Shown: positions 32,506 to 46,285, counted from the stretch's first letter. The stretch: DNA of 64,000 nt from Ganoderma boninense (GCA_002900995.3 CM035312.1:558001-622000), one strand, 5' to 3'. Notes: a model not told the origin generated them from the letters alone. Translations and numbers: made by a program.

Positions 32506-35500
32506 CGGACGGAGTGAAGAGGGAGAGCAGCGGCCGGACGAGAGAGCCAAGCAGAGAGAAGAAGAGGGCGGCCGTTCTCCCCGCACGCCCCGCTTAAACA
32601 CATCCATTCACTTATAATCTCTTATTATTATTTTCCCTGTCCCTACCCCGCGTTTCCGCTCTTTCGGCTCCCTCCCATCTCAGACAGATCTCTCTCCAAA
32701 TACGCCACAACAGGCCCCGGCCGAGTCCCGCATCTGGCTGCATCTTCCCCGCATCCCCGCATCCCCAGCCACCCCAGCTCTCCCTCAAATCATCCCGACC
32801 CGCCCTGCCCAATCGCTCGCCCCGCATGTCCCTCGTTTCGTCCCAGTTCCAGCTCCCCTTGAAGCGGCACCCGTCGCCCTGCAGCGTTTAGGCTTTCCCG
32901 GGCGATCGACTGTGGCTGATTCTGACGTAATCACACAAGTCCCGCCTGTGGCTGCCAGTGCTCTATAACTCCTCGATCGTCGTCTCCCTCTCTGGACAAC
33001 GCGCCCCGCCCCGTCCACAGCCAGTCTCAGTCTCCCCAACAACGGCACTTTCAACTTGCAACCAACCCAGTTTGAACACAGTCCCTGCAGCTTCCAGGTC
33101 TCTCGGCGCGCTCTGACCCATCCCAGGCTGAACCGTTTTTCCTTACCTCCGCCCGCTCCCGTCCTTTCCCACAATCCTCTTCTACAAATGATTTGCAACC
33201 CCTCCTCCGACTGCCTTACTCGTCTATAAATTCCCAGACCCGCTCAGTGCATCAATATACTCACCTCCTCGACTTCCACCCCTCGCAAGTCCCTCCAATT
33301 CGCCCCTCGGACCCTCGTTAGGCCCGAGAATGCCCATCATGTCTGACATTGCTCTCCAGTCTCGAATTCCCTAGTTCGCCCTCATCAACGCCACAAAGCC
33401 ACCGTTGTTTCAGCGCTCGCCTCTCCGATCGCGACCGAACGGACCCAATCATCGCAGCCCCTCATAGCGCCCGAGTCCGGTCCGGTCTCCCTGCAGGCGT
33501 CTACCTGCAGTTTTGCCCGCCCGGCCGCCTTGCCCTCGCCTTGCGTTCCTCATTCCGCGCGGACAAAATAACGCTGTGCGGGGTCAATGTTTGTTCCGGC
33601 CACAGAGTCATATTCGCCCCGCTACAAATCACACCCCGACATACCGACATCCTCCTCGCGTTTCACATTGCGTCTTCAGCATACGGCCTGGACCGGAAGA
33701 TGCGTCGCTGTGCAGCGTTCATTGCCAGGAGTAACCTTGTCCCCATACTGTACATACTTATACCCACTCTGATGCTTCTGTCCACTCTGTTTCGCCCAGG
33801 TCGTCTCCGATGGCCTCACCCGCTGCTCGAACCCACACCATGCCGTCATAATCGCAATATTCGGCCGAGCGTTAGGTAAAAGACGTTCGACTTCGGGTCC
33901 GTCTTGTCCCCTCCCTAGGCCTGTCTTACCCTTCTCCATTCTTGAGCCGCCACTCCCCGTCGCCTCCCGCTAACTGAAACCGAAACCGAGCGCGCTCATC
34001 GTTCCGTTCAGACAGGCTCACCCGTCGCCTCCGACACTCCTCCGTCCCGTTCCTGGTGAGTCCTCCAGCCGGCGGATCGCCCGTGGCTGCACTTTGTCAA
34101 TGTTTTGGAGACTTGGGAGAACCGCGCGCCTCGAGCTTCACCCTCACCCCCGACCCCTGCCCGGGCCCAAAACCTCCCCTTGTGGCCGTACTTCTCGCGC
34201 TCGAGAGTCCTCGCCCTCGACCCTGCCACGCCAAGCTGTCTCCAAGGTTGGATCTCCCGTAAGCATCCTGCCCTCTACGGCCACACACTCGAGCTCCATC
34301 CGGCGCTCCATCGGCCTTCTGTGCCCCCCAGCGTCCCGCGTTCATCCACCCGTCAGTCTCCTCCCTCAGCCGTGGCGCCCGCCCCTGGCCTCCTGCCTGC
34401 CTCTCTCAGTGTCTGTGCCCAGTGCCACCACGTCTTCTCAAAACGCCGCGTAAGGCGCGCGCCCGCTCGGCGCTCAGTCGCTGGACAGGTGCAGGCTCGC
34501 CGCACCATACATAAACATAGCGGCTCGGACGCAGTCTAGACGACCTCCCTATGCGGACGCCTTCTCGAGACTCGGACGCTGTGGCGCAGGCGTCGGAACC
34601 GCACTGTGCTTCACCCCGCGTTTGGCAGAGTTTGGGCTTGGGCTTACGGGCCCGTGCACACACGCCGCCCCCCGCCGCTACTTACGAGACGACCTACCCG
34701 TGTTCCGCGTTTTGCTCCGAATCTGCACTGCCGTCCGCCCTTCGAATTCGGAATCATCAACGTGCGACCCTCCCCCCCCCCCAATCTCCAGCCCCCCAAC
34801 CCCCCATCTGTACGCCCGACCTGGACTCTCGGCCCCCACTAAATTCAATGCTTCAATGTTCATTGCTTGGGTCTCGGGCCACAGCGGGGTGCGCGCATCG
34901 GACCCGGGCTAACCGCGTTTAGCTGGAAGAAGAAGGAGAAGAAGGAAGAAGTGGGGAGAGTGGCGGGCGGCGACAGCCTCCTGCCCGAGGCTGAGCCAGC
35001 TGCCGCCGGATCTTGCGTCGCGGTGCGTCGTCGAGACTCGACCGTTCCCACAGTGCGCTCTTTCGCCAGTCGCTGGTCGCTAGTCGTCGTCCCCACTCTC
35101 TCGCTCCCACCCCACGCCTCGCCTCGCGGGCGCCACTGGCCAGATGGGGTGCGTGCGCACATACGTACACCTACGTAAGTACGCGGTACACAGCTGTTTA
35201 TAAGTTGGGGTTCCGCAAGTACACAGAAGCACGTCTAGTAGCAAATGGCACCCAGTGATTGTACTGATGGTGGCGAGATGATGATTCGCAAATCGGCGGG
35301 CCTGGCCAGCGCCGCTGGGCCTGAGGTACATACTGAGGTCGGTTCGGGCTCAAGCGGCCAATCGATCGACGTCGTTCACGGCGACAACAGCAACAACAGC
35401 AACAACAACAGAGGCGCAGCGATAACACCTCACCCGGCACCGTTCTTCTTGTGCTAAGTTGCTAGTACATACTTATCACGTTCTCGCTGGAACGTGGAAC

Positions 35501-38500
35501 GTGGAATGCGCTGCCGCTTTCTGTTGGACATCAATGATGTCAGCGGGCCCGTAAGCATAAGTGTTCATGGTTATGTAACGCTGGGAAGGAACTTGCAGCG
35601 GACATCTGATCATCACCGCTGCGTGCGTACATTTCGCCGGGCGGCTCAGGCTGCAGTTGACGTGCTGCCTGAGCGCTGAGCCCCGAGCGCTGTGGCAAGC
35701 AAGCGGTCGACAGAGATGGGTGTTCCTCCCCCCACAGTTGGCGAGAGCTTGGGTGACTGATTGACGTAACCTACAGCGGGCGACGCACGCACGACACCGC
35801 ATTTTTTTCTGAATCTGCTGTCGAGTGAGTGATTTTGATCTGCCAGCGCCTTCACGGTAACATCATTGTACCTACTTACAACGGGGGCACAGGGTTCAAA
35901 CCATCACTGGACCCCGCCACCGCTGCTGGGGCTCGATATCGCGCCCAGAATGAGAGGCAGTGCAGTACTGCGACTGCGACGGCGTATTCGAATTCGGTGT
36001 CGGCGTCGACATCCACGACATCATCAGCGTGGCGCCAATGCATACCGCAGCTAGTCCCCACTCAGGCTATCGAGTCCAATATTAACACCAGCTCGTTACC
36101 GCGCGGAGTCGCAAGTGCACACGTCGTTTACGTCCTCGAGTGCCCCCGAGAACACCGCCGTTTGCTACGCACTTACCCGCCATGCTTGCAGTCGCGCAGC
36201 CCGTCGCACTTCAAGATCACTTCGAAATTTTGAAATTTGGAAGCGTGGGCCGCCATTCGGACGAGGTCAGACAGGGTGACAGAATTCGCAGTCGGGCTCC
36301 TTACCTGCACCTTTGCACCGCTACCCGTACTTATACTTACGCACGAGCGCGACTCGCAGCACTTATGGATACTGAGTGGCATGACACGACGTATCACGCC
36401 GCATTCTCGGGTTTTCGTTACCTTCCCTGATGGCACGCCCTGAGCGTACATAACATAACATAACCTACAGCTACAGCAGCCGTACATCCGTCCACATGAA
36501 TTCAATCGCAACAGACCTAAATAGGACGTTGAACGTGGACTCGTGTTGACACCATTGCCTCAAACGCACATCCTGCAGCTCGTGCGCGGCAAATAGCAAG
36601 TAAGCTCCGGAGGTGACAGCCTTGGAAAGACTGGTCGTTTCCCCGCGTTGAAACTGTCGTCCACGCGGGGAAAATATTGGAACTATTCCCCCTGGGGGGC
36701 CCCAGTAGGCCCCAGTGCACGCACCCCGCGTCATGGGGCCTTGAGGCCGCACCCCACCGGCCGAGTCCCCAGATTGAGCCCAGATAAGGCAGATTCTCAC
36801 TTCTGATCTCGACGCTGAATTCGTCCTGTACTTACTTCAGTATTAACCCATGCTTTAAACAGCCACCGACTGTCGGTGCTTCCGCGTCGCGCGTCGGTGC
36901 TACCTGTCAATGGCCCGCGGCCAATCACCGCGCTCATAATAAGTAATAAGCCAAGGGGGGACGAAGGGGGCATGAACCGATCGCGGGAGCGTCAACGTTT
37001 CAACACTTGTCCCGCGCCCCGCCGCGAGCCCCACACCGTCCATGCACTTCGGCTAGGTATATATTGGGACTAGCCTCCACTCCGGGTCGACGGGCACGGG
37101 CCGCCAGTAAGCACTCGAAAGTAATGCGCACCTCCCAACGGACGCGCTTTTACGCAACGTTACATACACTACAGTAAGGTTAACCTTGAGGCAACGAGGG
37201 AGCACGGCGGTATGTCGAAGAATCTTCTACTTTGTTTAGATCCAAGTGCTGTAGTAAGTAGTATTAAAGCATGGTGGTTGCAGCACATCGCCAGTTGAAT
37301 CGTTCGGGAGGAGGCGTTTTGGCTATGTTAGAGTTATGCTTACGCTGTTGAACCCGACCCTCCCGCCGTGACACAAAGCACAAAGCGTCGCGCGGGCGGG
37401 GGTACGTTTCAACGCTAACGGGTAAGCACCGGGTATTGTCATGACGCAGGCCCGGGCGGCGCGCGTGCGTAAGTATTCATATGTTACAGCATGATGATGG
37501 CGGCGCCGGCGCCGCGGGGCCTTGCAGATCGACAGACGGGGGTGTGCTACGGTCGCCACTAACTTAAGTTAGTACTGGTACTTAACTGCGAACAGAGCAT
37601 GGTATACATGGGTTATGTGCGCAATCGAGATCCGCCAGTGGGGGCCGACCCGCAGCGGGGCGAGAGCTGATTGGAGAGAGAGAGTTGGCAGAGAGAGATG
37701 GGAACAGTGCCCCGAGGAATGGACACGCGCGGGCTGAGTCTAATGCAGATTGGCGTGCGTAGTACTGTAACCCCACGCGCGAGAACGTTGACGATGCGCA
37801 TGCAACACTTCGGTCTTGAAAACATACGAGCGAGCGAGCCGAAAAAAATTCCATGTTCGGCTTGAGCATTTCGTGTCGCGAATCATGAAGTGCGGGACTA
37901 GCGTTCCGAGGGTCTATTCCGTTCGGGGTGCATGGCCCGATCGCGACTAGGACATAGCGGGACGACGTACCTGAGAGCTGGGGGTGGGGCACATCTTGGA
38001 TCTCCTCCCTCGCCCATCTGGCATCAAGATTGCGGGGAAGGGTGAACGTGGACGCGATCCAACCTGGCGTGCGTCGACATATGAGGGGACCGACGCTCCG
38101 ACCCCACAGTCTGACACTGACACTGATGAGCGAAAATATGCCAGCAGCGGGGGGGCCTGTCTAATGTCTGACGGTGCTTTAGCACAGGTAAGTATGGTTG
38201 TGTCGGCAGAATACGAGCGGCGAGGCTCCACCAGGCACGTCTGAAGGCCTGAGGCCTGAGGCACAGTAACCTCTCAGACAGCGAGCCAGCAACCAGGAAC
38301 CCGCGTCGGACTTTGGAGAGCTCGCGATGAGTTCGAACATGGGATATGTAGGACGTACGGTCGTCAGTGCGCACACATGCATACGTAGCGGCGCGCGAGC
38401 CACGCCGCCAAGGCCGCGACCTCGCCCCCAGTGCCACCGAGCGAGAAGCACGAGCAGCAGCCTTGGCGATGCGCATTCCGGCAGGAGGGTCCTGGGAGCG

Positions 38501-41500
38501 ACGGCGAGATTCCGAGATATGCGCGGGGAAGGACGCGCGGGGGAACGTCCGCCTGGATATGGAAGCGGGCGCGGATCGCAGGCTTCCGCTCGCCTTCCGG
38601 CGCGGGGGCGGGGGGTCGACTGGGGTCGAGCTCCTGTCGGCTGTCCGGCGAAGCGCGCCCCCTTCCCCGCACACGCGTCGCCGCGCGGAGACGGCTCAGC
38701 GCTCAGGGCCGGCAGAGATGGATAGGTGCGAAGTGCGGAGTGCGTGCGGAGTGGGACGGGCGATGCGCGAAGGGGAGAAGTGTGGAAGACTCGAAGGTTG
38801 AGGGGTTAGAATCTTCGAGGCGTCGGTCGAGAAGACAGGTAGAAGGCCCGAGCCTTGGCGGAGTGGAGGACGTCGCTTGAAGAAGGTTTGCTTGCGGCTC
38901 CCGGGTGTGATGGAGGTGCAGAGGCGCAGCTGGAGGAAGCGCGAAGGGGCGTCGGACCATGCGCCATCTGGCAGGGGAAGCATGGCAAGGTCGACGGCGC
39001 CTCGCCGGGCACAATGTTGTGTAACTTTGCAAGGTTCGCAAGGCCGAACTTGTCGTGTGCTGTAATATCGCCGGTGGAGAGAGCAAGAATGATCGTGTGC
39101 TCGTAAGAAACTGGCGCGGGGGTTGGATGAGCTTTCTGCAGCAGTATGACCGGTCAATGTAGCCGTGGCTCCACCAATGTCCGCCTTCGTGTGGAGCTGG
39201 TCGTGCCTCCAAGCCTATGGCAAGAAGACATGCATGCGTCATCGTCCACAGATGAAGCCACAGATGCAGAAATCACCATGGTATGGGGAGGAGGTGTGAA
39301 ACATGCCTGTCAGAACTGTGTCCAGCTCCGGTATCGTTCGGGGCCATAGAGCTGCCGAAGTAAGGATGGGATCCGCGAAGGACCAGTTCGTAACGACAAG
39401 TCGCGCTTGAGCAAGTTGACACCACGATGCCATCCTAAATGATTCGATCTTCAGCATATATGTATACGTGTGATGGCAGTCCAGCCTACCAACAGTCTGC
39501 ATGCGCCGCAGGCAGACGCATCCCCTCAACACTAACTGGGCGCGCGAGGTCAAGCATGCTCCTGACGTCTGACAACTTCCCGCGATGTGACCCTCGAAAG
39601 GACGAGCCAGACGTTGCCCAGAAAGCGGCATCCCCGTTCCCGAACAGTCTCCGGGGCAGTACCTGCTGTGGGCGGGGACACGGCTCGCGTCCAGTCCGAT
39701 CCTGCAGCCTCCTGCCCTACTGGCCACCGCCAGCGCCAGAGCAAGCCACTTCCTCCGTCCCCTCTACCTGCATGCGGCAGACAGCTGTGCCTGGTATCCC
39801 AGCGAGGACACCGCACTGGCTTTCAGGCCCGAGCCGTCCGAACGCGTGAGCGCACGCTCCGTCATGCCACGAAAAAGCACCGACCCGGCACGGCGCGCTG
39901 TGCAGCGCTGCCGTCACCGCTCTCCGCTGTCCAGTAGCCGTTCTCGTCAGTGGGGCCCTACATACGCCGGCTACAGTAAGTTAGTAAGTAACTTACCTGT
40001 ACGCCGTTCATCCCCCCTCCATTCGAGTCTGCCTGGCCGCGAAGCGCGAGGGCGGGAGCAGAGCCGCTCGATCGCGCAACACCTGCACTGCGGGTGCGAG
40101 GTGCGAAGATGGGGGCCAGCTCGTCGGTCGGGATTCGGATCCTCCCCGCTTCGCCGCCGGGCAGCAATAATCGACGCGGACGCGGAGCCCCAGCCCCCCC
40201 CCCCCCGCACGCCGTAGATCCCCCTGCGGCCCACAGCGGGCAGCCGGCACGCGCTGGGACGGGACGTGTTGGGCTTGCCTCAGCATCCAGCACTCAGCAC
40301 TCAATGCCGAAGACGGGTCGGGCTCTCCGCAGTGCTGGCGCAAGGGGGAGGAGCAATCGCCCTTCCTTCGGCATTGAGTCTGGCAATCACGCCGGCCCTG
40401 AGGGCTCGCCGTCGCCCCTCCGTGGAAGGAGAAGTTCCCTGCCGGCGCGGAGGAGGCGATTGCGTTTCTGTTTCTGCTCAGTGCTGGGGGCACCGAGGCA
40501 CCAGGCAGCAGTAAGTTGCATACATACATCTCTGAGCCGCGGCGACACTGGCACTGGCTCGCGAGGCGCGAACATCAGCATCAGCACCTGAATCGGCGTC
40601 GACGTCCCCACCGGCTCGTTTCGGCTCTCGGGCGATCCCCTCCCCGGATCGTGTGCTCGAGCGTGCGCATGCGTATGCGATTGCGGGGGATCGGCGCTGC
40701 GCAAAAGCGGCAGCTGAGCACGGAAGCGGCGGGGGGTACGGACTGATGGAAGGGCACAGCGAACAGATAGAGAGACGCACCGTACCGCGTACGTACAGCC
40801 CGGAGGGCCTCCGCGTGCTGTCCCGGGAGGGGAGGGGGGTGCGGGCCGTTGGGCGGAGCCGGTTGCGCGACTGACGCCTTGCGTCTCCGCCTGGCCACTG
40901 TGGACGCCTGGGCAGGCGTAAGTACCAGTGGGGATTGCTCGGGAGCCGGAGATAGGGACACGAAGCTCGGGGAGGCGGGCAAGGGGAGACAGGGAATGCG
41001 TGCGAGGGCGTTCTCGAAGACCATCTCGCGATGCGAGAAGCGCCGCGCGACGACCTGAGATGGATGGGAGATGGACGACGCGCGTTTTAGGTGGGGGAGT
41101 ACCCACGAGCGAGAGCGCACTCGTCCAATGGGAGTGCGCGAAGCGCTCGAACCTTGTGTCCAGGGAGCTGCAGAAACGACTTGATAGCATCGCACACGTA
41201 ATAGTTGCTGGCAGCGAACAGCGAGATGCGGCCTTCAATGAGCGTTACGGCGTCAGTTACTGCACCCCGCTCTCGAAGGCGAGACGAGACGAGACGGAGG
41301 AGGACGCACTTGGTCTGGGCTGCAGTTTGAAAATATCGAGGCGTGAGGACGGGACGGGTAACCAGCCCCTTCTGCACCCAAAAGTCACATTCAGTAGATG
41401 CGGGGCCGGTGCGAGCGCATCAAGAATCAGCGTGACGTATGCCAGGAGAGCAACTCACTTTCTCCCGGACCACGATAGCCATATCCATCTGCGAGGGGCA

Positions 41501-42984
41501 GACCAAATCGGCAGGGACGCCCCGACGACTCCACCTCCTTGTGCACATCCAGGATTCTTCGCATTCGTTCGTGGGCATAAAGCCAGCCATGATGTTCTGC
41601 TAGGACGCGTCCAGACCCACCGAATTACGACAGACCCAGCGAGCTCCACCGGCACTCACACTGCGGGTGGCACACATTGCACCGTCCGGCGTTCATCCAG
41701 AGATGACGGAGGAGGTGAAGGCCGCCAAAGTATCTTGGAGAAACCGAGCTCGCTCCCCATGCGCTCGGGCAGCCTATCAGTGACGGGACGCGGTCAATGA
41801 TCTTGTCTTCATTACACTCCGTCTCAGGAAGCGTCGACAACTCGAGTTTTGAAGATGATGGAGCGGATTTGGCAACGTCGCGGGCGCCGGATGGGAGGGG
41901 GCTACGCTGGGTGGATATCAGATTCGAAAGATCGTCGATTCCGAGGCTGCCTGCGGGGATAAGTGGCGGTTGCAGAGAGAGGATTGCGGTGGATGAGAGC
42001 AGCGCTGCTTGCAGTAGCGGCAGAACGCGGGAGCAATGGGGGTCCGAACTGATGGATACTTCGAGGCGCTGCAACAAGACGAGTCGATCAGAACCGTGCG
42101 GGCGGCTTTGGGCAGAAAAGCATGCGGGTGGGAGGCGATGAACATGAGTAAGCTGCAGTTCGGGAGCGCATCTTGCGTGCCACTATTGTACAACGCTACT
42201 CTGCAAATGTGTGTTCTGCAATGTCAACGTATAAGCTCCGGGGAAACGAGCAGAAGTCGCTCGTCAGGCATGATGTGAGAAGCGCGGAGGCGGGTCGCCT
42301 TGCCTTCGGAGCCGCAAGTCAATGGAGATGACGGCAAGGGAACGACGGTGTGAGTGGGGGAGAGTTAGAACGAATGTGGGATGATTGGTGGGAAAATGGA
42401 TCCATCCATCTAGTTCCAAGGACAGCTTGTGATTGTGAACGCTGCCTTGGGTATTCTGCACCTGAGAGGAGCGTCCCTGAACGCACACACTACGTAGGGT
42501 CCAGGTAGGGTCCCTGTAGAACGCGATGCTTCGCTATTCACCATGATGTGGGGTATGTGGGGAGCGCTAGTGGGATGTGGGGCAGGATAGTCCGAACACC
42601 GCGGGACTAATGCGCTATTCACGATACTTGGCACGTACCGTTGTCATTGGGATAATTACACAAGAGCTGATCAACACCCCTGATATGTGTTTGAGGCCCT
42701 AAGGGGTCGATGGGCTTGACGACGTGCGTCTAGCGGCCCATGGTCGCAAACGGTATGGCTCTGTCGATCGGGATGCAATCATGGTGTACATAGAGTATTG
42801 CAAACGGAGGACTTACTAGCACGATTTACACCACCAAGTCGTCTCCGCAAGCCCAGCCCAGGGTACCAAGGAACCGGGCGCGCTACCTGAACAATGCACA
42901 AGTTCGGGCCGATGGGGCACTGAGAACGTGTTGGTTTTGGTCGCTACTGGACGATTCACTCCACTCACGAATTAGAAGACCGCA
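32506..42984. other. 10.5-kb gene-poor region upstream of the bHLH gene
   Basis: The part next to 32.5 kb is promoter or leader of the bHLH gene. Beyond it I can support no gene. Longer frames (33349-33879 plus; 40387-41238 minus; 40928-41800 plus; 41625-42077 minus) lack domains, and opposite strands are equally open. The minus strand of 41.1-42.1 kb has plausible splice signals and could hide a diverged gene, but I could not assemble a convincing product. Small features: a CAR microsatellite at about 35384-35412, an inverted repeat at 40299-40379 and a C run of about 13 near 40195. Confidence 0.45.
40299..40379. repeat. Inverted repeat, 14-bp arms
   Basis: ACTCAATGCCGAAG at 40299-40312 has its exact reverse complement at 40366-40379, with 53 bases between. 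Further partial pairing continues inward (GGG with CCC). A transcript would fold into a hairpin. It lies in the gene-poor region. Confidence 0.7.
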
Positions 42985-43372
42985 AGCAACAGAGATGATC
43001 GACAAACTCACAAGCGTCGTCTCCACGCGAAGCCTCCCATAAGCTCCCATGGTGTCAATTGGTCTCCTTGCCAGCAGAAGTTCCGATGTCGGAGTCGCGT
43101 TTGTCGGGCGCCATCGGCAAGGTATGCCGTGGTTGCGTCATGGCAAGTTGACGCACCGTCTGTCCACCGCGAAGAGCGAAGGTGCCGTCAGTCACCTGCA
43201 CAATCGTGGGAAAGGTTTTTACGCCGTGAAGGGTAGACTGGAACAGACGTACAAGGGCTGCGATTGAAGTGTGACGAGGAAGAGCTTGGAGGATCTGATG
43301 GCGGAACAGTCGGGGACCCCTGGTACCAGCAGCGCAACTTGAACTAGAAAGACGGGCAAGATTTGAGACCAA
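42985..43372 (-). pseudogene. Possible decayed mitochondrial ribosomal protein bL31m
   Basis: The minus strand opens MVSNLARLSSSSCAAG, rich in Ser/Arg like a mitochondrial presequence, and continues VRLFQSTLHGVKTFPTIVQVTDGTFAL, close to what I know of the fungal bL31m start (KTFPT...VQ..DGSTF). Next, LAMTQPRHTLPMAPDKRDSDIG can be aligned with the TRD..NNPLW segment only loosely. The frame stops at 43055; just beyond, in another frame, GGFAWRRRL resembles the GRFRRRFE tail. The combination suggests a frameshifted remnant or a mispredicted spliced gene. The family call rests on memory of the fungal protein. Confidence 0.33.
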
Positions 43373-45339
43373 GATGCGCAGCTAGTTCATCGGTTGCCTT
43401 GAGTAGAAGTTGGAACAAAGGATGCCAGATGGAAGGGTTGGTCAGCCAAGGACGGCAAGGAACCCGTGAATTCTGGGCGGCGATGATCTCATCGTTCGCA
43501 CCATGGACAGCTGAGGTCAAGTGCTGATGTTTGACCGGATTTCAGCCGAGAGAACGATGTCGAGAACAGACCCAAGGATGCCAGAGCCTAGGAGGGCAGT
43601 CGCCAATACCGAGCAGTGGTTCAAAGTTGAGAGGGAAGGAGAAAGGAGGGAAGGGGAGGGCGGGGCAGGAGCTGCAGCTCCTATATATTTGCCAGCGGTT
43701 CGCCATCCACGCTATATGCGCGTATGACCACGTCGCCACAGTGACAGCAGAGTCATGTCCGTGCTCGCCCGTCGTTCATCTGACTCCCGCGACAGCCCCG
43801 CCCCTCACGTGGGTGGAGCGAACACGGTGCGGAAAAGCCAGGAGAAACCCCGTGAATGTGTCTGCGAGACTGCAAGCGATTGAGTCGGTCAACTAGACAG
43901 ACGGGCCATCGATAGAGGCCGCCACTTACATTTGCAAGGTCAGCTGCTTGATCGCCGGGTAAGGGGGTAAGACGGAGGACTTGGTGAGACGGCGAGGCCT
44001 AGACGACGGCGCAGGTCCCTGGGGATGTTTAGCTACTGTGCATGAACGAGGGTAGCCTGCAAGAGCAGAGTTGAATATTCGCGTAGCACTCGAGTTTTAC
44101 GTCCATTACAGATGGCAAACATGAAGGGTGCTACAAGGGTAGTTTCTAGTCGACGTGGCAGGTGGAGGAGCCAGGTCGCGCATACAGGCGCTGGCATTGA
44201 ACGGCCATGCCACGTGCGATGCTCATGTGTTCGATTAACATTCGACCAGTCGTCCATCGTCCTCTCGTTTCAAGTTGAACATCCCCTATATCGTATGTTG
44301 CCAGTATTCTGTAACGACTCTTGGAAAATGGTCCTAACATATCGCATGTGTTCATTTGGAATAGGAACGGGAGGACTCGGAGGCGCCCACCGTGCTGGCA
44401 GCCACTAGGGCTACTTATTGCCCCAAGTGAACCCCGTCACTTTCACCTCCAAATTGTCGTCCAGTGGCTTCCCATATCCCAAGCTTGCCTTGGCAAGCTT
44501 ATGCGTCGGTTACTTCCATACCCTGTGAGACTGTTTTATCCTAAATGTATTACTTCATTGACCTTGTTTCCGAAGTTCTGGAGATGTACTGATGCATTCA
44601 TGTTACGAGTAGGTATTTCTAATATGCTCTGTATGGCCCAAGTGCTCAGGGTGGAGTGTATGTAGCAGACATCAAGAGCGAACGCCGGTTATTCTATGTC
44701 AGAACGCCCATATACCTGGCTATCTAGCCTTAGTGGCCACGGCACGTAGCATGGCAAAGATATCGGCCTTCCAAGTCTCCTCCCAGCAACGCGTACTTAT
44801 GTGTGCAACTATGCTTACAACGTTAGACTCGTGTTTTGGATTGTGGCTATACCCAATCTGTCGAACCGCCCAGCCGCGGTGTTCGAAACAAGGTAAGGGC
44901 GACGTCCTGCGACGTCCTGCGACGTCCCACAGGCTGACAGAAAACTTCTTGGCGAAAGCTGTATTCCCGTCTCAACGTCTACCAAGTCCCATCCCGAATC
45001 GTCTGCGAAACGCTCAGTCGAAGGCTATGTCTTCGCGATGCCGTAAGGATGGATGTATTGAGATGTTGGCTTTGGAATTACAGCCAGTGTCGGCCATTCT
45101 CTATCGGCTCGATGACGCGTCCCGGTGGCACTGAGAGCGGGCGGTGATAGGCGTGCAGGCACCAGTCAGCCTGAAGTCGAAGAACAAACCCACTTGCAAC
45201 ACCGAGCCGCATTTACCCTTCAAAAGCCGGCACGCTCAGTGGGGGTGCCTCACTCTCTGCGTCGCCAGCTCGGATTTATTGTAACTCTACCAAACCAAGT
45301 ACCAGCACCCTTCTCCCCGCTGCTCGAACACCGCCCGAA
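43373..45339. other. Gene-poor stretch before the reductase module
   Basis: About 2 kb with no supportable gene. It contains a 9-bp-arm palindrome AAGCTTGCC-TT-GGCAAGCTT at 44481-44500 and three tandem copies of a GCGACGTCC-type unit near 44899-44929. The right end is the promoter of the Rossmann reductase at 45340. Confidence 0.4.
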
Positions 45340-46285
45340 ATGCGTATCATCCTTACTGGAGCGACCGGAGTAGGTGCGTTACTTCCACATTGCCCTTTCA
45401 CCAACATGTTATGCTAACCACTGGGGCCCCCTCCCTGCACAGCCGGCCTGTCGATCTACCGCGCGGCGCTCGCCGACCCCTCGGTGACCCAAGTGACCCT
45501 CCTCACCCGACGCGCGATCCCCTCCTGGGCCGTGCTCCCCCCGAACGCCGACGAGAAGACGCAAGTAATCCTCCACGACGACTTCAAGACGTACCCGCCC
45601 GAGCTCGCCAAGGGCCTCGCGGGGCACGACGCGCTCATCTGGGCCCTCGGCAAGAGCTCGCTCGGGATGAGCGAGGCGCAGTACACGGAGATGACATACA
45701 CGTACACGATGAACGCCGCGGCGGCCCTCAAGGACGCGGGTGCGGGCAGCCCCGAGCGGCCGTTCCGCTTCGTCTTCCTCAGCGGGAGCCATGCGGACCC
45801 GAAGGGCGAGAGCCGCCAGATGTGGGCGAACGTCAAGGTGCGTCCAGAGTCCGCGTCCTGCTGGGTGTCCACACTCGAGCGAGAACAGAGAACACTGACG
45901 TGACACGCCACAGGGTCGCGTAGAGCGCGAGCTCCCGGCGCTGCTCGAGGGCTCGAACATGCGCGCATGCATCTATCGCCCCGGCTACTTCTTCCCGTCG
46001 GACAACAAGGAGTTTCGCCAGGAGCGCATGCAGCAACGCGGGTTCGGACTGCGGCTCGCGGACCACCTCATCACGCCCATCTACTCCAACTTCGTGCCGA
46101 AGTTCTACACGCCGGTCGAGGAGCTCGGCCGGGCGACGATCGAGCTCGCGAAGAACCGCTGGCTGGAGAGGGACCTGTTCACGAACGCGGAGATGCGGGA
46201 GCTCATGAGTGCGCCGCCGCCGCCTGAAGGTATCGAAGTGCCTGCAGGTGCGAAACCCAATGACAATAGAAATAGAGAGCTTTGA
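45340..46285 (+). CDS. Rossmann-fold NAD(P)-binding reductase, copy 1 (266 aa)
   Basis: Exons 45340-45373, 45443-45837 and 45914-46285 join in frame. The N-terminus MRIILTGATGVAG is a glycine-rich dinucleotide-binding loop of the GxxGxxG type found in atypical SDRs (TIP30/HTATIP2 and NmrA-like). LLTRR after strand 2 suggests NADP preference. HDALIWALGKSSLGM and FRFVFLSG are core strands. The classical YxxxK catalytic pair is not evident, so this may be a binding or regulatory member, or use other residues. The tail after NAEMRELM is extended and hydrophilic. It converges on AKR5, only 170 bp away, and shares both intron positions and an identical exon-2 length with copy 2 at 48677. Confidence 0.9.

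Noticed and set aside
35384..35412. CAACAG/CAGCAA repeats read as a polyglutamine or polyasparagine tract
   Set aside because: No gene frame surrounds it; it is a microsatellite.
40928..41800. 290-codon plus-strand frame
   Set aside because: No domain, opposite strand equally open, and it runs through low-complexity sequence.
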